DNA of 6,551 nucleotides from an uncultured Bacillota bacterium (GTDB lineage: Bacteria; Bacillota_I; Bacilli_A; RFN20; CAG-631): contig CABUID010000029.1 in assembly GCA_902491575.1 (NCBI GenBank), positions 1 through 6,551 of the forward strand, given 5' to 3'. The notes beneath the pieces were generated by a model. The model was not told the DNA's origin. It did not search any database and saw only the letters and a program-made list of their open reading frames with translations. Position numbers and translations under genes: made by a program. Positions 1 through 6,106 of the stretch are shown piece by piece. Every line of letters starts with the position of its first letter. Positions within the stretch are counted from its first letter, which is position 1.

Positions 1-139
1 GCACTTCTGGGTCGGTGCTGTTCATAGCTTCATCAATCGTCGCTTCAATATCAGCCCGAACATCAGCCAATGATACACCGCCAGCTTTTGCACCAGCTTT
101 CAATGCTTTTTTTATATCACGTTTTTTTAGCCCTATCAT
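1..139 (-). CDS. Mini-Spo0A-like protein, copy A (partial, 3' end beyond window)
   Basis: Forty-six residues are visible from the ATG at 137-139; the C-terminus lies outside the window. An upstream AGGAG at a normal distance supports the start. Only 4 of the 46 visible residues differ or are shifted from copy B at 4897-5127 (for example V22 in place of M, A29-D30 in place of E-N). From about residue 17 both resemble the C-terminal half of the Spo0A effector domain: S23-x-x-V26-x-x-x-I31-x-x-x-I35-x-x-A38 matches the spacing of Spo0A's DNA-recognition helix region. No receiver domain is present. Role is unknown; a small DNA-binding or dominant-interfering protein is inference. It lies 144 bases downstream of the kinase gene with no clear terminator between, so it may be read through from the Bce operon or have its own promoter. 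Confidence 0.82.
   Translation of the reverse strand, partial: MIGLKKRDIKKALKAGAKAGGVSLADVRADIEATIDEAMNSTDPEV
1..139 (-). repeat. Direct repeat, left copy (paralogous gene segment)
   Basis: This segment aligns without gaps to 4989-5127 in the same orientation, with 16 mismatches in 139 bases by hand count (88% identity). The match is within the mini-Spo0A reading frame and decays upstream of the start codon. The two copies are 4988 bases apart and enclose the whole Bce module. They may reflect duplication or separate acquisition of related genes; recombination between them would remove the module. Confidence 0.85.
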
Positions 140-213
140 GGTATCACTCCTAAATTCAATCGTCTATTACTGTAAAAAATAGTGTTCTATTAGGTGGAAT
201 TTGATTGCAAAGA

Positions 214-241
214 ATTGTACTTAAAGCTTTCCATAATGCAA
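214..241 (-). promoter_or_regulatory. Weak candidate promoter for mini-Spo0A copy A
   Basis: On the minus strand TTGCAT (236-241) and TACAAT (214-219) are separated by 16 bases. The -10 box matches five of six consensus positions, the -35 only three. It would give a leader of about 70 bases. The same spacer holds a 9-base direct repeat, ACTTAAAGC on the plus strand at 219-227 and 246-254, one copy on each side of the -35 box. There is no experimental support, and read-through from the kinase gene is an equally good explanation for expression. Confidence 0.25.
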
Positions 242-283
242 GCCCACTTAAAGCACCGTATCAATGTTGGCATGGTTTTCAAA

Positions 284-1288
284 TTACTCTGAAAAATTAT
301 GAACTGTTCCTTTTGGAAATGTAATGGTCAGTCTTGTATATTCTTTTTCCGTAGAAGCAATATCCAATTTCAAGCCCAACCTATCGCATAATTTTTTCGA
401 TAGATACAGTCCCATACCCGTTGCATTTGCCTTGTTTCTATTTGAACCCGTAAAACCTTTTTCAAATACACGGGATAAATCAGACGCTTTTATTCCACAA
501 CCATTATCTTCAATCACAAGCAATATATTTGTACCATTGTCTTGACTGTATATCGTCAGCTTATTTTCTTGCTTATCAAAATACTTAATCGCATTTTGCA
601 CGATTTGAGATAGAATGAATGTCAGCCATTTTTCATCAGTATAAATGACATTTTCTATGTCATGGATATTGATAATTGCTTTTCTTTCCATAAGCGAATG
701 ACGGAATTTCAGAATGACATTATGTATCACTTCGTCTAACTGCAACTGTTTTACAAAATAGTCCTTTTCCGTATTTTCGCTTCTTGCATAGTAGAGCATT
801 TGTTCCACTAACTGAAATATTTTGTCTGTTTCTTTTTTTAATGTGTAATTTTTTGTATTGTCAAACGTCAAAGACAATGCTCCTATCGGTATTTTAATTT
901 CATGGACGAAACTTTCCACATATTCTTGATAGTCCTGCTTTTCCTCTGTGATTTTGCCGATTTCATCATTCATAGATTTGCAGGCTTTTTTTAGTGCGTA
1001 GTAATAGGCTTCATTTTGAAATTCTTTTGGCTTTGGTAAAACGTCTGCAATATAATAGGTTTCTTCCAGTCCGTCTACTAAATCAATAATATGTTGTGAA
1101 GCGTTACGTTTCTTCCGATACAAACACCATTGAAAAAGCCCTTGTATGCTGATGAACAGAATTACCAGCAATACAACAAATAGCGTATCTACACCGTAGA
1201 AAATCAAGAGAAATGCTACTAAGGCAAGAAAGAAAAGCTGAAACAATATCTCTGTTATTTTTTCTTCTAAGAATGTAAAAAAACTCAC
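284..1288 (-). CDS. BceS-type intramembrane-sensing histidine kinase
   Basis: Sensor kinase of a BceRS-like two-component system, 334 residues from the chosen GTG start. Two closely spaced membrane helices (about residues 12-32 and 33-52) are separated by almost no extracellular loop, so it cannot bind ligand outside the cell directly; Bce-type kinases are known to sense through their partner ABC transporter. The H-box has H129 in V-H-E-I-K-x-P. The ATP-binding domain shows the N-box N232-A-I-K-Y, the G1 box D261-N-G-C-G-I, F275 and the G2 box G291-M-G-L-Y-L. GTG was chosen because it overlaps the regulator's stop codon as GTGA and has AAAGGG about nine bases upstream. An in-frame TTG three codons earlier, at 1297, is possible. 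All catalytic motifs are present, so it is probably active. Family assignment is firm; the inducing peptide is unknown. Confidence 0.93.
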   Translation of the reverse strand: MSFFTFLEEKITEILFQLFFLALVAFLLIFYGVDTLFVVLLVILFISIQGLFQWCLYRKKRNASQHIIDLVDGLEETYYIADVLPKPKEFQNEAYYYALKKACKSMNDEIGKITEEKQDYQEYVESFVHEIKIPIGALSLTFDNTKNYTLKKETDKIFQLVEQMLYYARSENTEKDYFVKQLQLDEVIHNVILKFRHSLMERKAIINIHDIENVIYTDEKWLTFILSQIVQNAIKYFDKQENKLTIYSQDNGTNILLVIEDNGCGIKASDLSRVFEKGFTGSNRNKANATGMGLYLSKKLCDRLGLKLDIASTEKEYTRLTITFPKGTVHNFSE

Positions 1289-1944
1289 AGTTTCCAACCC
1301 TTTCCTCGTATATTTTCCAATAAATGAACAATACCGATTTCTTTCATTTTCTTTTTTAGACGAGTCATATTAACCAGTAATACATTTTCGTCTAAATAAT
1401 ATTTGTCGTTCCACAGCTTTTCCAATAGTTCTTCTTTGCTAATAACTTTATCTTCGTTCATAAAGAAGTAGTACAAAATACGAAATTCATTTCTTGTCAG
1501 TTCAATGCTTTGCTCTTGATATTTCAAAATGGATAAGTGTAAATCAAGGGTACAATCTTTTTTGACAAGCTCACGGAAATTGTTTGGGTTTGACAACTGC
1601 AATGCACGCTTGATCTTCTCAAGAAGAATAAGCGTATCATATGGCTTTGTGATAAAATCAATCCCACCCACTTGAATACTTTTCAATTCGTCAGCATTTG
1701 TATCTCTGCTTGTTACAAAGATAATCGGTACTGGCATGACTTGTTTTATTTTCCTGCATACTTCATAGCCATTCTCATACGGCAGGTTAATATCAAGCAG
1801 AACCAGTTCTATGGAATATTGCTTTAATTCATCTGTCAGGTTTCCAAAGTCAGTCAATAAAACTGTTTCATATCCTTGTGTGTTCAATAATTTAGAAAGC
1901 TCCAAACGAGTGATTTCATCATCTTCGATAATTGCTATTCTCAT
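1285..1944 (-). CDS. BceR-type OmpR-family response regulator
   Basis: Cytoplasmic response regulator of 219 residues, normal for the family. The receiver domain (about 1-115) has the acidic pair D8-D9, phosphoacceptor D51 in L-L-D-I-N-L-P, T78 and K100 before a proline. The C-terminal winged-helix domain (about 125-219) ends in the typical G-K-G-W-K-L wing. The start at 1944 is preceded by AAGGGGGT with a 7-base spacing to ATG; an upstream in-frame ATG at 1968 has no comparable ribosome binding site. The gene starts 58 bases after the permease stop and overlaps the kinase start by 4 bases, implying translational coupling with its partner. By family knowledge, phosphorylated BceR-type proteins activate the cognate transporter promoter; the candidate site here lies at 4807-4830. 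Confidence 0.94.
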   Translation of the reverse strand: MRIAIIEDDEITRLELSKLLNTQGYETVLLTDFGNLTDELKQYSIELVLLDINLPYENGYEVCRKIKQVMPVPIIFVTSRDTNADELKSIQVGGIDFITKPYDTLILLEKIKRALQLSNPNNFRELVKKDCTLDLHLSILKYQEQSIELTRNEFRILYYFFMNEDKVISKEELLEKLWNDKYYLDENVLLVNMTRLKKKMKEIGIVHLLENIRGKGWKL

Positions 1945-2002
1945 TTCAACACCCCCTTGATTTACCATTATAATAATTCCACAGCAGGAGAGCTAGAAAA
2001 AT

Positions 2003-3970
2003 CTAACTCGCCTCATTGATATTTCGTTTGAAACCGATATACGTTGCTATCCAGTAAATACTATAAATTAGGAAGAAGATAATTAAATTCAAGCCAAAGT
2101 ACATTAGATAAAGGTGTTTATCTCCCAAAATTTGTTGATACACATTATTCAATGACGACATCATCACAAAAGAACATAATATTGCTGATATTGCAGGGAC
2201 ACAAAATAATATCAATAATTGTTTTCTGATTGTCTTAAATAGCGACTTGTCATTTATTCCTAATCTTCGCAAGGTCAGGTAGCGATATTTGTATTTAGTA
2301 GAGTCGCTCAATGATTGAACTGCCAAAATTGTCCCTACTGCGGAAATCAAGATAAATGCAATATACATAAACAGACTGACTACTATTGCAACCATTGCTT
2401 TTTGTTGTTCTATTTCTGCACCTCTTACGTTTACTCTATACGATTCGTCATTTATTTCTCCATTTTCATCAACCTTTACTAATTGATGTTGCATATCTTC
2501 TTTTATCTTATTTTCTAATTCTGCGTCTGTATCTTCTTTTGTATCTATAATCAAATGATTTTCTGATACTTCAAGTCCTTGAACATATTTATCTGGAAGT
2601 ACAACAACAAATCTGCCAGTATTAGTTATAGAGTTCCAATAAGACTTAGTGTCATATCCTTTTAATTTCAAATTTTTATTTGCTACTGTTATGGTTTCAA
2701 TGTCTTTGTTATCTTCAACCTCATATGCAAACTTGCTATTTGTAACTATATAGTATTCGTTATCATTTAAAGAAAGCAACGGCATCTTTCTTAATTCTAG
2801 TAATCTATTATAATCACTTAACTTCAAGACTGGGTCAAAATCATAATATTCTGATTGGAAGAAATTTTGTACCTGATGATTCGGCTCTTTATAAATGTCG
2901 TACTCAATGGTATTATCAATCGTATATTCTTCTTCAATTACTCGAATATATTCATCAAATACCTGCTTATCATCAAAGAGTTGTACATCATATGGTGCAT
3001 TTAAATTCACGCTGATATCATACGAAGCTTTGTTGATACTAGAATAATTCAGAGCCAGCAGTGAAGTTAAAATCAACATAGACAATGTACCAAATGTGAA
3101 GCTCATTGTTCTTGCTTTAGAAGCAAATGTTCTTGCTACAAACAGATTGTCATTTTGATATTTCATTTTTTTATTCTTTAACAAAACAGTCAAGAACATA
3201 TCTGCACAAGTTGTAGATATACCATAAATGCTGATAATCAACATGATTACGCTTACCATCAAATAGGTAAGTGTTTCTTGCTTATTAAAATTATCCATAG
3301 TACAACGTGAATTCCAGAGAAAAAGAGAAATCGCACCAAGAATAATACTTAAAACAAAAATGACATTTCTTTTTTTACTGTCACGGAACATTTTCTTTTC
3401 ATTTTGTTTATCAAAGTAAAGAAAATCACGTATCGTCATTTTACTTATTCTTCTTAATAGATTAAGTAAAACCAAAACATAAATAGTTAAAAAATAAATT
3501 ATCAATAGTCCAATAGAAACAAAATTCAAAGAAATAAAGAGAGTTTTTGGAATACCCAGTAAGTTTACAATTACTAACGACACAAACTGGCTGAATAAAA
3601 AGCCAATAGGAATAGCTAATACAAATGCTAAAATTCCCAACAGTATATTTTCAATTATAACTAAGTGGGCAATTTCTTTTTTCTTAATGCCAAGAAGCAT
3701 ATATGTTCCTAATTCTTTACTTCTTTTTTCAAACATAAATTTCGTTGTATAGTTGATCAAAAAGCATATCACAAAAATAATAAGGATATTTACAGCGAAC
3801 AATGAATTCTTAAATGCATCCATACTGGAACATAACTTTACAATTTCATCAGAACTTGCCACCAAATTAAAAGCAAATATAAGAGAAAAGGATGCAGTAA
3901 CGGTTATCAGATAAATCAAATAATCTTTAATATTTCTTTTTGTATTTCTATACGCTAACTTACCTAACAT
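2003..3970 (-). CDS. BceB-type ABC transporter permease (FtsX family)
   Basis: Integral membrane permease of 655 residues, the usual BceB length. About ten hydrophobic helices can be placed, with the first near residues 19-39, the FtsX-type segment around 55-140, and the last three near 525-553, 583-604 and 622-644. A hydrophilic region of roughly 210 residues (about 312-522) lies between helices seven and eight; in BceB proteins this is the extracellular peptide-sensing domain. The N-terminus (M-L-G-K-L-A-x-R-N-x-K-R-N) is typical. I chose the ATG at 3970, which overlaps the ATPase gene by 11 bases and follows a GGAGGTGA inside the ATPase end at 8 bases. The TTG six codons upstream (3988) sits on that ribosome binding site. 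The protein should pair with the upstream ATPase to confer peptide-antibiotic resistance and signal to the kinase. The substrate cannot be told from sequence. Confidence 0.94.
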   Translation of the reverse strand: MLGKLAYRNTKRNIKDYLIYLITVTASFSLIFAFNLVASSDEIVKLCSSMDAFKNSLFAVNILIIFVICFLINYTTKFMFEKRSKELGTYMLLGIKKKEIAHLVIIENILLGILAFVLAIPIGFLFSQFVSLVIVNLLGIPKTLFISLNFVSIGLLIIYFLTIYVLVLLNLLRRISKMTIRDFLYFDKQNEKKMFRDSKKRNVIFVLSIILGAISLFLWNSRCTMDNFNKQETLTYLMVSVIMLIISIYGISTTCADMFLTVLLKNKKMKYQNDNLFVARTFASKARTMSFTFGTLSMLILTSLLALNYSSINKASYDISVNLNAPYDVQLFDDKQVFDEYIRVIEEEYTIDNTIEYDIYKEPNHQVQNFFQSEYYDFDPVLKLSDYNRLLELRKMPLLSLNDNEYYIVTNSKFAYEVEDNKDIETITVANKNLKLKGYDTKSYWNSITNTGRFVVVLPDKYVQGLEVSENHLIIDTKEDTDAELENKIKEDMQHQLVKVDENGEINDESYRVNVRGAEIEQQKAMVAIVVSLFMYIAFILISAVGTILAVQSLSDSTKYKYRYLTLRRLGINDKSLFKTIRKQLLILFCVPAISAILCSFVMMSSLNNVYQQILGDKHLYLMYFGLNLIIFFLIYSIYWIATYIGFKRNINEAS

Positions 3971-4730
3971 TTCCCACTTCACCTCCAAGCAAGGTTAATA
4001 TATCCAGTATTTCATTGAAGAAATCTTTTCTGCTTTTTTCCCCTCTGAAAATTTCATTGAATATTTTACCGTCTTTCAAGAACAAAATACGTTCACAGAA
4101 AGACGCACTAAACGGGTCATGTGTTACCATTAAAATAGTAGCCTGCATTTTCTTGTTGATTTCAGACATTGTTTCCAGTAATAATCTGGAAGCTTTTGAG
4201 TCCAAAGCTCCCGTCGGTTCATCAGCTAAAATCAGTTTCGGTTCATTGATTAAGGCTCTAGCACAAGCACAACGCTGTTTTTGTCCGCCAGAAACTTCAT
4301 AAGGAAATTTCGATAAAATATCACGAATACCCAATTTATCGGCGATAGCATGAACTCTTTTCTCAATATCAGTAGGGTTCTGTTTGTTGATAACCAATGA
4401 TAAAGAAATGTTTTCTCCAATCGTTAAAGTATCTAAAAGGTTGAAATCTTGAAAAATGAACCCTAGATTTTCACGTCTGAAATCAGCAAAATCTTTATCC
4501 TTGATTTTGGTAATATCTTGATTATTGACTGTAATGTGTCCGCTGGTTACAGTATCAATCGTAGAGATACAGTTTAATAGGGTAGTCTTTCCAGAACCAC
4601 TAGCTCCCATGATTGCGACAAATTCGCCCTTATCTACATACATAGAAATACCGTCTACTGCCTTTGTGATATTTCCAGAGTTACCCCCGTAGTATTTTTT
4701 TACTTGCTCTAAATTTAAAATGTGTTCCAT
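3960..4730 (-). CDS. BceA-type ABC transporter ATPase
   Basis: Cytoplasmic ATPase of 256 residues in the MacB/LolD/BceA class, expected to drive the FtsX-type permease encoded next. The Walker A motif G-A-S-G-S-G-K-T-T is at 42-50, the Q-loop at Q94, the signature V-S-G-G-Q-K-Q-R at 146-153, Walker B L-I-L-A-D-E-P at 166-172 (catalytic E171), the D-loop just after it and the switch histidine at H204. All catalytic elements are intact. The start at 4730 follows AGGAG with a 9-base gap; a GTG nine codons earlier (4757) lies upstream of that ribosome binding site and is unlikely. It is the first gene of the module, about 50 bases downstream of a candidate promoter. Its last codons contain the permease ribosome binding site, so translation of the two is probably coupled. 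Confidence 0.95.
   Translation of the reverse strand: MEHILNLEQVKKYYGGNSGNITKAVDGISMYVDKGEFVAIMGASGSGKTTLLNCISTIDTVTSGHITVNNQDITKIKDKDFADFRRENLGFIFQDFNLLDTLTIGENISLSLVINKQNPTDIEKRVHAIADKLGIRDILSKFPYEVSGGQKQRCACARALINEPKLILADEPTGALDSKASRLLLETMSEINKKMQATILMVTHDPFSASFCERILFLKDGKIFNEIFRGEKSRKDFFNEILDILTLLGGEVGNVR
3979..3986 (-). promoter_or_regulatory. Ribosome binding site of the BceB-type permease, inside the ATPase gene
   Basis: GGAGGTGA on the minus strand is an eight-base match to the anti-Shine-Dalgarno sequence and ends 8 bases before the ATG at 3970. It decides the permease start against the track-length alternative TTG at 3988, which would precede it. Confidence 0.7.
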
Positions 4731-4739
4731 TAAAAATCG

Positions 4740-4744
4740 CTCCT
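4740..4744 (-). promoter_or_regulatory. Ribosome binding site of the BceA-type ATPase
   Basis: AGGAG on the minus strand stands 9 bases before the ATG at 4730. It lies inside the nine-codon extension that would result from the upstream GTG at 4757, so it argues for the shorter protein. Confidence 0.7.
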
Positions 4745-4783
4745 TTCTTCCTGCCACATTTATTTGTTTTGGAATACAATTAA

Positions 4784-4812
4784 ATTATAGCAAGGGCAGT
4801 ATTCAATTACAC
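4784..4812 (-). promoter_or_regulatory. Candidate activator-dependent promoter of the Bce module
   Basis: A perfect TATAAT (4784-4789) has at the 17-base position only a poor -35 element, GTGTAA (4807-4812). Transcription would begin near 4777 and give a leader of about 47 bases to the ATPase start. A good -10 with a poor -35 overlapped by possible regulator sites is what is expected when a response regulator activates the promoter. It lies just after the terminator of the preceding operon, the logical place for the module's promoter. Prediction by eye only. Confidence 0.5.
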
Positions 4813-4830
4813 TTACAGTTTTGAAAGTAA
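4807..4830 (-). promoter_or_regulatory. Candidate BceR-type operator
   Basis: The minus strand holds two TGTAA pentamers (4807-4811 and 4813-4817) and an opposed TTAC (4827-4830), giving an imperfect inverted repeat TTAC-N10-GTAA over 4813-4830. Bce-type regulators are known to bind inverted repeats of the general form TNACA-N4-TGTAA upstream of the transporter gene; here the right half fits well and the left half and spacing do not fit exactly. Position directly at and above the weak -35 favours an activator site. Moderate to low certainty. Confidence 0.38.
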
Positions 4831-4839
4831 ACAGAGAGT

Positions 4840-4895
4840 AAAAGAGCCGTGATAATGCAGATCACAATTTTGTGAAGCATTTCCACGACCCTTTT
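4840..4895 (-). terminator. Long intrinsic terminator after the mini-Spo0A copy B operon
   Basis: In minus-strand RNA the arm from 4895-4884 pairs over 12 bases with 4851-4840, using two G-U wobbles and no mismatch. Inside it are a second stem (AAUGC with GCAUU) and an apical stem (CACA with UGUG, loop AAAU). The descending arm ends in CUUUU. In plus-strand RNA the two wobbles become A/C mismatches, so the structure favours minus-strand transcripts. It begins one base after the stop codon of mini-Spo0A copy B and separates that operon from the Bce promoter. Confidence 0.75.
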
Positions 4896-4896
4896 A

Positions 4897-5127
4897 TTAT
4901 AATTTTGCCTTTGTCTTTTTCGTAATGATATAAATATATTCTTCTGGTGTAGGGCGTTTATTCCCAAAATACTTTTTGAAATTTGCCTGCACCTCTGGGT
5001 CGGTGCTATTCATAGCTTCATCAATCGTTGCTTCAATATTTTCCCGTACATCAGCTAATGACATACCGCCAGCCTTTGCACCAGCCTTTAATGCTTTTTT
5101 AATATCTCGTTTTTTTAACCCTATCAT
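4897..5127 (-). CDS. Mini-Spo0A-like protein, copy B (76 aa)
   Basis: Complete 76-residue protein. From about residue 17 to the end it resembles the last part of the Spo0A C-terminal effector domain: S23-x-x-V26-x-x-x-I31-x-x-x-I35-x-x-A38 corresponds to the recognition-helix region, Y53-F54-G55 to the conserved L-F-G of Spo0A, and P59-T60-P61-x-E63-Y64-I65 to the final helix motif K-P-T-x-x-E-F-I. The N-terminus is basic (KKRDIKKALKAGAKAG). The receiver domain and first effector helices are missing. The ATG at 5127 is preferred because GGGAG lies 9 bases before it and copy A starts at the same place; a TTG at 5136 directly abuts the ribosome binding site. It is the last gene of the right-hand operon, 23 bases after the DUF4177 gene and just before the terminator. 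Function is unknown; DNA binding or interference with Spo0A-like regulators is inference. Confidence 0.87.
   Translation of the reverse strand: MIGLKKRDIKKALKAGAKAGGMSLADVRENIEATIDEAMNSTDPEVQANFKKYFGNKRPTPEEYIYIITKKTKAKL
4989..5127 (-). repeat. Direct repeat, right copy (paralogous gene segment)
   Basis: Gap-free counterpart of positions 1-139, in the same orientation. Mismatches are spread along the length and mostly fall at positions that keep the amino acid, with one cluster of four near codons 29-30. That pattern suggests divergence under protein-level constraint and not a very recent duplication. Confidence 0.85.
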
Positions 5128-5150
5128 TCGAACCAACTCCCTAAAATGAG

Positions 5151-5342
5151 TTAATCTTCTTTTTCAAAAATTAAATCAATCTTTCGCATACAACCTTTTG
5201 CGTCAATTTCTGTAGGTATAAAACCAACATAGCGATACCCATTTTCTGCATAGCTATTTATAACTTCCTTATGTTTATCGGTGCAAAGGAACACAACACC
5301 TTTCGCAGTATAATCAATTTCTAAATATTTATATTTTTTCAT
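5151..5342 (-). CDS. DUF4177-family small protein
   Basis: A 63-residue soluble protein with the layout of DUF4177: a short N-terminal strand (MKKYKYLEIDY), a middle helix with E26-V-I-N-S-Y-A, then the conserved turn and strands G35-Y-R-Y-V-G-F-I-P-T-E, ending in K-I-D-L-I-F-E. No membrane segment or catalytic motif is visible, and no biochemical function is established for the family. The ATG at 5342 overlaps the stop codon of the preceding 38-residue peptide as ATGA, and GAGG stands 5 bases upstream, so the two are probably translated together. Such proteins often sit beside transporter or regulatory genes in Bacillota. Family call is good, role unknown. Confidence 0.85.
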   Translation of the reverse strand: MKKYKYLEIDYTAKGVVFLCTDKHKEVINSYAENGYRYVGFIPTEIDAKGCMRKIDLIFEKED

Positions 5343-5455
5343 TTTTCCTCATTTCCTTTCTCTTTCATATTTTCTCTACGCTTTTTGATTGCCTTATTTC
5401 TTAAAGGAATACCAACGCCCAATATCAATCCTACTACCAAAATAGTCAAGTCCAT
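5339..5455 (-). CDS. Small single-helix membrane peptide (38 aa)
   Basis: A short reading frame fills the gap between the ABC-2 permease and the DUF4177 gene. It begins with a hydrophobic helix (MDLTILVVGLILGVGIP, residues 1-17) and continues with a strongly charged tail (R19, K21, K24, K25, R26, R27, then K/E-rich to residue 38). By the positive-inside rule the N-terminus should face out and the tail stay in the cytoplasm. AGAGGTG lies 5 bases before the ATG, and the stop overlaps the DUF4177 start by 4 bases, a coupling that supports a real gene. It starts 17 bases after the permease stop. I do not recognise the family. A small accessory subunit of the adjacent ABC transporter, or a membrane partner of the DUF4177 protein, would fit, but both are inference. 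Confidence 0.72.
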   Translation of the reverse strand: MDLTILVVGLILGVGIPLRNKAIKKRRENMKEKGNEEK

Positions 5456-5472
5456 AAGCACACCTCTCTTTT

Positions 5473-6106
5473 CTAAAACTCTTTTTTCTTTAGTATTGTT
5501 AAGCTAATAAGATAGGAGATACCTAAAATAACAACTGAAAGCAATAAAAATAATATTATATATACTAGTGGTTCAAATTTAGGTAATTTATTTATTAAGA
5601 CATATAAATCTATTCCTAAATATTCAGTAGTTTTTATAAGAAGCAGTCCTATAACAAATATAAATCCCATTACACCTATGATAGCAATTCTTCCTTTTTC
5701 TCCACCAAATTTCAAGATAAAAGGAAGCATGATTGATAAAATCAATAAAATAGTAGGAAATAAAGAACCTGCTGTTAAAAAAATTTCATTAAAACTGCCT
5801 GTTTTTGTAATACCAATAACAACTAAACTAATAACAGTTCCCAACAACAAAAACATTATTCCTGAAATCAAGTACATAATCTTTTCGTGTTATCGGTAAA
5901 GAAAATAAAAAAGCATTTCCATTATCAAATTCATCATAGCTAATTGAACTCAATGAGAATAATGCCCCCACAAAACCTAAGAAACCAATCGGAAACGAAG
6001 TCCCCGGAGATACTATTATCATTATTATAGATATAGCAGTAATAGTCATAAAGAAGTTTTTCTGTCCTTTCAGCAATTTAAAATCTTTAATCAATAAACC
6101 TTTCAT
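5473..6106 (-). pseudogene. ABC-2 type transporter permease, frameshifted
   Basis: Two consecutive reading frames together make one ABC-2 permease. The first (6106 down to about 5870) encodes M-K-G-L-L-I-K-D-F at the N-terminus, two hydrophobic helices and L-P-I-T-R-K-D-Y-V-L, a conserved motif of this family, then runs out of frame to a stop at 5828. The second (about 5875 to 5473) carries on with Y-L-I-S-G and four further helices. At the break the eight bases GTACTTGA (5868-5875) occur once, where an intact gene would be expected to have them twice around a Glu/Asp-Lys pair; loss of 11 bases would explain the shift. Restoring them would give about 214 residues, the usual size. The start follows AGAGGTG and overlaps the ATPase stop as TAATG. 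It would have formed the membrane part of the exporter with the upstream ATPase. Programmed frameshifting is not supported by any slippery sequence; an assembly error is possible. Confidence 0.8.

Noticed and set aside
324..545. Plus-strand reading frame of 73 codons
   Set aside because: It lies antisense inside the ATP-binding domain of the kinase, whose motifs are fully accounted for on the minus strand; the translated product has no recognisable feature.
1104..1331. Minus-strand reading frame of 75 codons
   Set aside because: It covers the regulator-kinase junction in another frame; both real genes have family motifs through this stretch.
1967..1995. Possible separate promoter for the regulator and kinase (TATAAT at 1967-1972)
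   Set aside because: The -10 is perfect, but the sequence 17 bases upstream (TAGCTC) bears no resemblance to a -35 box and AT-rich spacers produce such hexamers by chance. It remains possible but I do not list it.
3940..4302. Plus-strand reading frame of 120 codons
   Set aside because: Antisense to the signature, Walker B and H-loop region of the BceA-type ATPase; a shadow of conserved coding sequence.
5128..5136. TTG start extending mini-Spo0A copy B by three residues
   Set aside because: The TTG directly abuts the GGGAG ribosome binding site, and copy A has its start at the equivalent ATG.
5473..5877. The downstream permease half as a free-standing 134-residue membrane protein
   Set aside because: Its start ATG is the out-of-frame ATG of the conserved D-Y-V-L codons, and its content continues the upstream half; one broken gene explains both. 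Residual translation is possible but not supported.
5678..5899. Plus-strand reading frame of 73 codons
   Set aside because: Antisense to the ABC-2 permease pseudogene; low-complexity product and no ribosome binding site of note.
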